A stretch of 8,379 nucleotides of DNA from Pseudomonadota bacterium (lineage in GTDB: Bacteria > Pseudomonadota > Gammaproteobacteria > Burkholderiales > SG8-39). This document shows, piece after piece, positions 1 to 6,083 of the stretch (positions are counted from its first letter, which is position 1; each line of letters starts with the position of its first letter). The position numbers and the translations under genes were made by a program. The notes beneath the pieces were generated by a model. The model searched no databases. It was given only the letters and a program-made list of their open reading frames with translations, and was not told where the DNA came from. The stretch is taken from the NCBI GenBank assembly GCA_021825225.1, contig JAKAIH010000096.1, positions 1 to 8,379 on the forward strand, read 5' to 3'.

Positions 1-195
1 AACTTGACATGCCAGTCCGGAAGCCGCAGCGCGCGGGCGGTGCGCTCTGCTGCCCTGTCCTTTCCGATCGCCTGCCCCAACACCGACTCGTCCACTCACA
101 CGACGCAACGGACGTGCCACATCCGGGCGCCACACACAAAATGAGGCAGATACCGCTCATATCGGCCTGCTGGTGGGAAACTTGACTTCAAGCTC

Positions 196-214
196 GGCCG
201 GTTTGATGCCGGCC
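196..214. repeat. Inverted repeat, 6-bp stem, 7-nt loop
   Basis: GGCCGG at 196-201 and CCGGCC at 209-214 are perfect inverted copies around a 7-nt loop. No T-run follows on either strand, so it is not an ordinary rho-independent terminator. It lies 17 nt from a second, stronger hairpin with the same loop length. Confidence 0.6.
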
Positions 215-231
215 CTGACGCCATCGCGCTT

Positions 232-258
232 GCGTCCGGCGCTGCACCCGCCGGACGC
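232..258. repeat. Strong inverted repeat, 10-bp stem, 7-nt loop
   Basis: GCGTCCGGCG at 232-241 pairs perfectly with CGCCGGACGC at 249-258 around the loop CTGCACC. The stem is almost all G and C, so it should be very stable in RNA from either strand. No T-tract follows on either side. It could be a REP-like element, a 3' RNA stabiliser or a protein site; the sequence does not decide between them. Confidence 0.7.
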
Positions 259-300
259 CGCTCGTCGGGCAAGGTCAAGTGCGAGGTGCGCGTTTCTTGG

Positions 301-340
301 CAATAAAAAAAAGCGACCGCTTCGGGGCGCTTTTTTATTG
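301..340 (-). terminator. Rho-independent terminator of tRNA-Ser, possibly bidirectional
   Basis: Read on the minus strand, the tRNA 3' end runs into an A-tract, GCG, a short GC-rich stem-loop, CGC and a run of eight T (complement of 305-312). CAATAAAAAA at 301-310 is the perfect inverted copy of 331-340, so the stem has long A/T flanks on both sides and T-runs on both strands. It can therefore work in either direction, although no plus-strand gene is seen to its left. The arm at 339-340 overlaps the last bases of the encoded CCA of the tRNA. Confidence 0.8.
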
Positions 341-430
341 GCGGAGAGAGCGGGATTCGAACCCGCGATACGGTTTAACCCGTATACACGCTTTCCAGGC
401 GTGCGCCTTCAACCGCTCGGCCACCTCTCC
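339..430 (-). tRNA. tRNA-Ser (anticodon GGA)
   Basis: Read on the minus strand, the gene starts GGAGAGGTGGCCGAG at 430. It has a 7-bp acceptor stem (GGAGAGG with TCTCTCC, including one G-U pair), a D-arm with GCGGTT, an anticodon arm CACGC-CTGGAAA-GCGTG with GGA in the loop, a long variable arm (ATACGGGTTAAACCCGTAT region) and a T-arm GCGGG-TTCGAAT-CCCGC. The long variable arm and GGA anticodon identify a class II serine tRNA reading UCC/UCU. The discriminator is G at 342 and CCA is encoded at 341-339. It lies 86 bp downstream of acs on the same strand and is followed at once by a terminator. Confidence 0.96.
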
Positions 431-455
431 TGCTGCTGAATTTCGGAAGGTGCGC

Positions 456-484
456 AGCTTACGCGATAAGGCCTTGCGAGGCAA
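456..484 (-). promoter_or_regulatory. Candidate promoter for tRNA-Ser
   Basis: On the minus strand TTGCCT (479-484, 4 of 6 matches to the -35 consensus) is followed after 17 nt by TAAGCT (456-461, 3 of 6 matches to -10) and then a GC-rich stretch TGCGCACC, as seen near stable-RNA start sites. It lies about 25 nt before the tRNA 5' end. The -10 match is weak, and the tRNA could instead be read from upstream acs transcription. A small hairpin, CCTTGC-CTC-GCAAGG (472-486), overlaps the -35 box. Confidence 0.35.
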
Positions 485-516
485 GGATAAACCGCCGCCG
501 ATGCCGCCTTGCTCGC

Positions 517-2490
<1,974 letters not shown>

Positions 2491-2538
2491 GACAACGGTC
2501 TCCTCTTTCCTTGGGTCAAGGACTACATCGCTACGGTG

Positions 2539-2544
2539 ATTGTA
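2539..2544 (-). promoter_or_regulatory. Candidate -10 box for acs
   Basis: On the minus strand TACAAT matches the sigma-70 -10 consensus at 5 of 6 positions and lies about 50 nt before the acs ATG, giving a leader of roughly 40 nt. No good -35 hexamer sits 16-18 bp upstream; that position is occupied by the direct repeats at 2561-2579. This would fit an activator-dependent promoter. The assignment is inference from position and sequence only. Confidence 0.4.
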
Positions 2545-2560
2545 ATTATGGAAAGCCAGC

Positions 2561-2579
2561 CTTACGCCACGCTTACGCC
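2561..2579 (-). repeat. Direct repeat pair upstream of acs, 11-bp period
   Basis: On the minus strand GGCGTAAG occurs twice, separated by CGT (GGCGTAAG-CGT-GGCGTAAG). The 11-bp period places both copies on the same face of the helix. Counted from a start site near 2532 they span about -29 to -47, where a -35 box would lie. Tandem sites at this position are typical of a response regulator or activator contacting RNA polymerase. The binding protein cannot be named. Confidence 0.45.
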
Positions 2580-2657
2580 CGGGCTGCACCGCGTAAATCA
2601 AAGCATTAATCCGGGATTTTGTAAAGGCGGGCGTCCTGCCCCCGTCGCACCGACGCT

Positions 2658-2671
2658 TTGATCTAGCGCAA
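2658..2671. promoter_or_regulatory. FNR/ANR-like binding site, imperfect
   Basis: TTGAT-CTAG-CGCAA has one perfect FNR/ANR half-site (TTGAT) and 3 of 5 bases of the other (consensus ATCAA). Its centre (2664.5) lies about 90 bp upstream of a possible fumarase start near 2755, close to a class I FNR activation position, and about 130 bp upstream of the putative acs start. The second half-site is degenerate, so this is only a candidate. Confidence 0.35.
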
Positions 2672-2730
2672 ACCGCCGGCGCGCACCGCCGGATGCGCCA
2701 AGGCAAAGGTGGTAACATTTCCCGACTGCG

Positions 2731-2742
2731 GATCGGGCGATC
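2731..2742. promoter_or_regulatory. Palindrome GATCG-GG-CGATC, possible operator
   Basis: The arms are perfect 5-bp inverted copies with a 2-bp spacer. The palindrome ends one base before TACAGT (2743-2748), so a bound protein would cover the promoter spacer. Its right half, GCGATC, recurs in copies 2, 3 and 4 of the 18-bp repeats downstream. The operator role is inference. Confidence 0.3.
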
Positions 2743-2748
2743 TACAGT
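2743..2748 (+). promoter_or_regulatory. Candidate -10 box for the fumarase operon
   Basis: TACAGT matches the -10 consensus at 4 of 6 positions. No good -35 box is seen 16-18 bp upstream (the sequence there is TTCCCGA). If used, transcription would begin near 2755 and give a leader of about 147 nt containing the hairpin at 2751-2800 and all five 18-bp repeats. Confidence 0.3.
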
Positions 2749-2750
2749 CG

Positions 2751-2800
2751 CGCGCTCCCGGGCCCGCCTAGCGGTTCCGCCAGACGGGCATCCCGGCGCG
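2751..2800 (+). repeat. Nested imperfect hairpin ahead of the tandem repeats
   Basis: Three nested inverted pairs are visible: CGCGC (2751-2755) with GCGCG (2796-2800), GCCCG (2762-2766) with CGGGC (2785-2789), and GCGG (2771-2774) with CCGC (2777-2780). Together they form an interrupted GC-rich hairpin that ends exactly where the repeat block begins. In GC-rich DNA such short pairings can arise by chance, so its role as leader structure is uncertain. Confidence 0.4.
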
Positions 2801-2890
2801 CATTGCCACTGAAATACACATTGCCCATGCGATCCTCATTGCCGAAGCGATCCACATTGCCTTAGCGATCCACATTGCCACTTCAATCCA
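2801..2890 (+). repeat. Five tandem 18-bp repeats upstream of fumarase
   Basis: Five head-to-tail units of exactly 18 bp start at 2801, 2819, 2837, 2855 and 2873. All begin CATTGCC, and the consensus is CATTGCCnnAGCGATCCA. Copies 3 and 4 differ only at unit positions 8 and 9. Copies 1 and 5 are the most diverged in the second half (ACTGAAATACA and ACTTCAATCCA), as expected if the array grew from the middle. The block ends 11 bp before the fumarase ATG and so probably lies in its 5' leader. One reading frame is open across all units but has no ATG, GTG or TTG, so the block is unlikely to be coding. Units are not self-complementary. Confidence 0.92.
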
Positions 2891-2901
2891 GCGAGACCAA
2901 C

Positions 2902-4428
2902 ATGACCGCCATCAAGCAGGAAGACCTGATCCAGAGCGTCGCCGACGCCTTGCAGTTCATCAGCTTTTATCATCCGAAGGATTATCTGGTGCATCTTGCG
3001 CGCGCCTACGAGCGCGAGCAGGCGCCGGCAGCGAAGGACGCGATCGCGCAGATACTGACCAACTCGCGCATGTGCGCCGAAGGCCACCGCCCGATCTGCC
3101 AGGACACGGGCATCGTCAACGTCTACCTCAAGATCGGCATGGACGTGCGCTGGGAGGGCTTCAAGGGCACGATCGGCGACGCCGTGAACGAAGGCGTGCG
3201 CCGCGCCTACACCAACCCGGATAATCCTCTGCGCAGCTCGGTGCTGGCCGATCCCATGTTTACGCGCAAGAACACAAAGGACAACACGCCCGCGGTGCTG
3301 CACGTTGAAATGGTCACCGGGAATAAAGTGGAGGTAACCGTCGCGGCCAAAGGCGGCGGGTCCGAGGCCAAATCCAAGTTTGCCATGCTCAATCCTTCGG
3401 ATTCGGTGGTCGATTGGGTGCTCAAGACCGTGCCCACCATGGGCGCGGGCTGGTGCCCGCCGGGCATCATCGGCATCGGCGTCGGCGGTACTTCGGAAAA
3501 GGCGATGATGATGGCGAAGGAAGTGCTGATGCAGCCCCTGGACATGCACGAGCTGCTCGCGCGCGGGCCTAAATCCAAGCTGGAGGAACTGCGCATCGAG
3601 CTCTACGGCAAGATCAACGCCCTGGGCATCGGCGCGCAGGGCCTCGGCGGTCTGTCCACGGTGCTCGACGTCAAGATCGCCGACTACCCGACGCACGCCG
3701 CGAACAAGCCGATCGCGATGATCCCGAACTGCGCCGCGACACGCCACGCGCATTTCGTGCTCGATGGTTCCGGGCCGGTATCGCTCGAGGCGCCTTCGCT
3801 CGATGACTGGCCCAAGGTCACCTGGGCGCCGACATCGGCGGCGAAACGCGTCAACCTCGACACGCTCAGCGCGGCCGAAGTCGCTTCGTGGAAGCGCGGC
3901 GACATCCTGCTGCTCTCGGGCAAGATGCTCACCGGGCGCGACGCCGCGCACCAGCGCATTCAGGAAATGCTCGCCAAGGGCGAGAAGCTGCCGGTGGATT
4001 TCACCAACCGCGTGATCTATTACGTCGGCCCGGTGGATCCGGTGAGAGACGAGGTGGTCGGCCCCGCCGGTCCCACCACCTCCACGCGCATGGACAAGTT
4101 CACCGAGATGATGCTGGCGCAGACCGGACTCATCGGCATGGTCGGCAAAGCCGAACGCGGTCCGGTCGCGATCGATGCGATCAAGAAGCACAAGGCCGCC
4201 TACCTCATGGCGGTCGGCGGCGCGGCCTACCTCGTCGCCAAGGCAATCAAGAAATCGCGCGTGCTCGCTTTCGGCGATCTCGGCATGGAAGCGATCTACG
4301 AATTCGAGCTGAAGGACATGCCGGTCACTGTGGCAGTCGACTCGAGCGGCGCCTCGGTGCACCAGACCGGCCCGGCGGAGTGGGAGAAGAGAATCCGCGA
4401 ATTCAAGATCCCGGTCGCCGTCGCGTGA
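2902..4428 (+). CDS. fumA: Fumarate hydratase, class I (iron-sulfur, single chain)
   Basis: Catalyses reversible hydration of fumarate to (S)-malate in the TCA cycle, in the cytoplasm. The product has 508 residues and joins both domains of the class I family: an N-terminal alpha part (about 10-285) and a C-terminal beta part (about 295-500). The three cysteines expected to hold the oxygen-labile [4Fe-4S] cluster are visible: Cys66 in PICQDTG, Cys185 in GWCPPG and Cys277 in NCAATRH. The beta part has GPAGPTTSTRMD (387-398) and GKAERG (415-420), which form the substrate site in this family. The ATG at 2902 is preferred although its ribosome-binding site is weak (GCGAGA, 2891-2896). A TTG at 2875 would start inside repeat copy 5 and lacks a Shine-Dalgarno sequence. 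It is the first gene of a probable operon and lies divergent from acs. The symbol could equally be fumB; the enzyme class is secure. Confidence 0.95.
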   Translation: MTAIKQEDLIQSVADALQFISFYHPKDYLVHLARAYEREQAPAAKDAIAQILTNSRMCAEGHRPICQDTGIVNVYLKIGMDVRWEGFKGTIGDAVNEGVRRAYTNPDNPLRSSVLADPMFTRKNTKDNTPAVLHVEMVTGNKVEVTVAAKGGGSEAKSKFAMLNPSDSVVDWVLKTVPTMGAGWCPPGIIGIGVGGTSEKAMMMAKEVLMQPLDMHELLARGPKSKLEELRIELYGKINALGIGAQGLGGLSTVLDVKIADYPTHAANKPIAMIPNCAATRHAHFVLDGSGPVSLEAPSLDDWPKVTWAPTSAAKRVNLDTLSAAEVASWKRGDILLLSGKMLTGRDAAHQRIQEMLAKGEKLPVDFTNRVIYYVGPVDPVRDEVVGPAGPTTSTRMDKFTEMMLAQTGLIGMVGKAERGPVAIDAIKKHKAAYLMAVGGAAYLVAKAIKKSRVLAFGDLGMEAIYEFELKDMPVTVAVDSSGASVHQTGPAEWEKRIREFKIPVAVA

Positions 4429-4462
4429 GCTGGTTCGACTCCGCGCGCGGAGCAGCCTAGCG

Positions 4463-5359
4463 TTGCCGGGCAAGCCGTTTCCGCGCTGGCTGAGCATCGC
4501 GATCCTGCTCGTGATCGCGACCACGTTCGGCAGCAACCACATCGCCGCGCGCATCGCGTTCGACCACGGCGTCAACGTCACCACGGCGGTGGCCGCGCGC
4601 TCGATCGGCGCGGCGCTGTTCGTCGGTGTGCTGCTGCTGGCGAGCCGCGTCCCGCTCACGCTTGCGGCGGCGACGCGCTGGCGCGCAATCGCAGTGGGCG
4701 TGCTGATCGCGGTGCAAAGCTACTGTCTCTACTCGGCGGTCGCACGCATCCCGGTGGCACTCGCCCTGCTCGCGTTCAACACCTTTCCGATGATGTTCAC
4801 GCTGATCTCCTGGGCTGCGGGGAGCGAGCGTCCGGGGCGGCGCGCCCTGATCGCGATGCCGGTCGCGCTATGCGGGCTGACCCTGGCCCTCGATGTATTC
4901 GGCGCACACGGCGACATCGCCGGGCGCTGGCTCGAGATCGGCACCGGCGTCGGCTATGCCCTGGGCGCAGCGGTGTCTTTCGCCACTGCGCTGTATTTCA
5001 CCTCGCGCTGGCTCAAGGATGTGGACGGCAGGCTGCGCACTTTTCTCACCATGAGCACGGTCGCGGTGCTGATGCTCGCGGCAGGCGCGCTCGCGGGCGA
5101 TCTGGCGCTGCCCGCAAACCCGGGTGCCTGGCTGGGCCTTGGCCTGCTGATGCTGTTCTACGGCACGGCATTCACGGCCCTGTTCGTGCTGCTGCCGCGC
5201 CTCGATGCCCTGAACAATTCGGCCGCGCTCAATTTCGAGCCGATCGCCGTGCTGTTTCTCGCCTGGCCCATCCTCGGCCAAAGCGTTGCGCCGCAGCAGA
5301 TCGCGGGTGCATTGATCGTGGTCGGGGCGGTGGTCGCACTGGGGACGGCCAAGCGCTGA
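4463..5359 (+). CDS. EamA/DMT-family transporter
   Basis: Inner-membrane transporter of the drug/metabolite superfamily, substrate unknown; relatives export amino acids, metabolites or drugs. The 298 residues form about ten hydrophobic segments (roughly 9-28, 38-60, 74-92, 97-118, 127-145, 158-180, 195-212, 221-243, 256-272 and 276-294), arranged as two EamA repeats. The closing NFEPIAVLFLAWPILGQ stretch (257-273), with Glu-Pro at 259-260, is characteristic. No ATG lies near the 5' end: translation most likely starts at TTG 4463, with GGAG at 4449-4452 about 10 nt upstream. It begins 34 bp after fumarase and ends 6 bp before the phosphatase gene, so co-transcription is likely. A link to dicarboxylate or acetate metabolism is suggested only by position. 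Confidence 0.85.
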   Translation: MPGKPFPRWLSIAILLVIATTFGSNHIAARIAFDHGVNVTTAVAARSIGAALFVGVLLLASRVPLTLAAATRWRAIAVGVLIAVQSYCLYSAVARIPVALALLAFNTFPMMFTLISWAAGSERPGRRALIAMPVALCGLTLALDVFGAHGDIAGRWLEIGTGVGYALGAAVSFATALYFTSRWLKDVDGRLRTFLTMSTVAVLMLAAGALAGDLALPANPGAWLGLGLLMLFYGTAFTALFVLLPRLDALNNSAALNFEPIAVLFLAWPILGQSVAPQQIAGALIVVGAVVALGTAKR

Positions 5360-5365
5360 GCGACC

Positions 5366-6007
5366 ATGGCCAGTTCCGCCGACACCCACCTCATCGCCAT
5401 TCGCCACGGCGAAACCGAATGGAACAGCGAAGGCCGCTTCCAGGGACATCTCAATAGCGCGCTCAACGCCGAAGGCCTGGCGCAGGCGCAGGCGCTGGCC
5501 GAGCGCCTGACGCGGGAACGCTTCGACCTGCTGCTCTCCAGCGACCTGGGCCGCGCGCTGCAGACCGCCAGCGCAGTCGCGATGCGCACCGGACACGAAA
5601 TCGTGGTCGAGCCGCGCCTGCGCGAACGCCGTATGGGAATTTTCCAGGGGCTCACACCTGACGAAGTGCAGGCCCGCTACCCGGAGGAATACGCGCGCTT
5701 CAAGAGCCACGATCCCGATTACGTCATCCCCGGCGGAGAGAGCACGCGCCAGTTGTATCAGCGCAGCGTCGACTGTTTCACCGAACTGGCCCAGCGTCAC
5801 GCCGGACTGACGCTGGCAGCGGTCAGCCACGGCGGCGTGCTGGCGATGCTCTACCGCCACGCGCAGGCGATGCCGCTGCATACGCCGCGCGACTTTGCCC
5901 TGCACAATACCGGCATTAACCGTTTTCGCCATCGCGACGGCAGCTGGCAGTTGCATATCTGGGGCGACGTCGGCCACCTCGAACACGCGCTGGACGACCC
6001 GGAATAG
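5366..6007 (+). CDS. Histidine phosphatase family protein (GpmB/CobC-like)
   Basis: Member of the histidine phosphatase (phosphoglycerate mutase-like) superfamily, cytoplasmic, 213 residues and without a signal peptide. The catalytic set is complete: RHGETEWN (13-20) with His14 as the phosphorylated residue, Arg63 in SSDLGRA, Glu87 in LRERRMGIFQG as likely proton donor, and the second His155 in VSHGG. The sequence is closer to GpmB, PhoE and CobC-type phosphatases than to classical cofactor-dependent mutases, which are longer. Its substrate cannot be told. The ATG at 5366 follows the transporter stop by 6 bp and has only a poor Shine-Dalgarno sequence, suggesting translational coupling. It is the last gene of the probable fumarase operon; the gap after it has a weak stem (CGCCGG 6026-6031 with CCGGCG 6044-6049) but no T-tract. 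Confidence 0.9.
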   Translation: MASSADTHLIAIRHGETEWNSEGRFQGHLNSALNAEGLAQAQALAERLTRERFDLLLSSDLGRALQTASAVAMRTGHEIVVEPRLRERRMGIFQGLTPDEVQARYPEEYARFKSHDPDYVIPGGESTRQLYQRSVDCFTELAQRHAGLTLAAVSHGGVLAMLYRHAQAMPLHTPRDFALHNTGINRFRHRDGSWQLHIWGDVGHLEHALDDPE

Positions 6008-6050
6008 GAGCGCATAGACATACTGCGCCGGGGCAAGCGAGAACCGGCGA

Positions 6051-6079
6051 TGCTAGAATCAAAATCAAAGCAAAGGGGA
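6051..6079 (+). promoter_or_regulatory. Extended -10 promoter and RBS of the EF-G2-like gene
   Basis: TGCTAGAAT at 6051-6059 is an extended -10 box (TG, one base, TAGAAT with 5 of 6 consensus matches). No convincing -35 lies 16-18 bp upstream, which extended -10 promoters tolerate. An AGGGGA ribosome-binding site at 6074-6079 stands 4 nt before the ATG. The leader would be short, about 18 nt. The inverted pair CGCCGG/CCGGCG (6026-6049) overlies the spacer region. Confidence 0.55.
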
Positions 6080-6083
6080 CATC

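Larger units (their letters stand above)
1..338. other. Non-coding stretch downstream of tRNA-Ser
   Basis: No convincing coding region is present: the short open frames on either strand show no recognisable motif and no ribosome-binding site. What can be seen is an octamer AACTTGAC repeated at 1-8 and 179-186, a short palindrome CTTGA-ct-TCAAG at 181-192, two GC-rich hairpins (196-214 and 232-258) and the terminator at 301-340. The stretch lies on the 3' side of a tRNA-Ser gene, a common place for integrative elements, but no integrase or duplicated tRNA end is visible. A TTGACA hexamer at 4-9 has no matching -10 box at normal spacing. Confidence 0.6.
2491..2901. other. Divergent intergenic control region, acs / fumarase
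   Basis: This 411-bp stretch has no gene with a normal start codon and ribosome-binding site. From left to right it holds the acs ribosome-binding site (about 2500-2508), a candidate acs -10 box (2539-2544), 11-bp-spaced direct repeats (2561-2579), an FNR-like site (2658-2671), two copies of ACCGCCGG (2672-2679 and 2685-2692), a palindrome (2731-2742) next to a candidate fumarase -10 box (2743-2748), an imperfect GC-rich hairpin (2751-2800) and five 18-bp tandem repeats (2801-2890). The last repeat ends 11 bp before the fumarase ATG. Confidence 0.75.

Noticed and set aside
4..9. TTGACA -35 box
   Set aside because: No -10-like hexamer lies 16-18 bp downstream, and no gene follows on the plus strand.
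1..338. Integrated island edge at tRNA-Ser
   Set aside because: No integrase, no duplicated tRNA 3' end and no clear shift in base composition is visible in the 338 bases available.
2560..2580. Sigma-54 promoter for acs (TGGC with GC at 10-bp spacing on the minus strand)
   Set aside because: TGGCGTAAGGCTGGCT keeps the GG and GC spacing but misses the conserved ACG and one base of TTGC. The match is explained by the direct repeats.
2491..2718. 76-residue N-terminal extension of acetyl-CoA synthetase
   Set aside because: The extension matches no known Acs N-terminus, lacks a ribosome-binding site and overlaps the candidate promoter. The ATG at 2490 has a good Shine-Dalgarno sequence and yields the usual length.
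2801..2890. CRISPR array or iteron origin
   Set aside because: The units are directly abutting 18-mers with no spacers. There are no cas or replication genes, and the block sits directly before a metabolic gene.
2772..2905. Possible small upstream peptide encoded by the 18-bp repeats
   Set aside because: One frame is open through all five units, and another ends in an ATGA overlap with the fumarase start. Neither has ATG, GTG or TTG before the end of the array, so translation is unlikely.
2836..4659. Long minus-strand open frame (607 codons) opposite fumarase
   Set aside because: This is a codon-bias shadow of fumarase: the composition is unnatural and there is no ribosome-binding site. Its last codons merely read the 18-bp repeats backwards.
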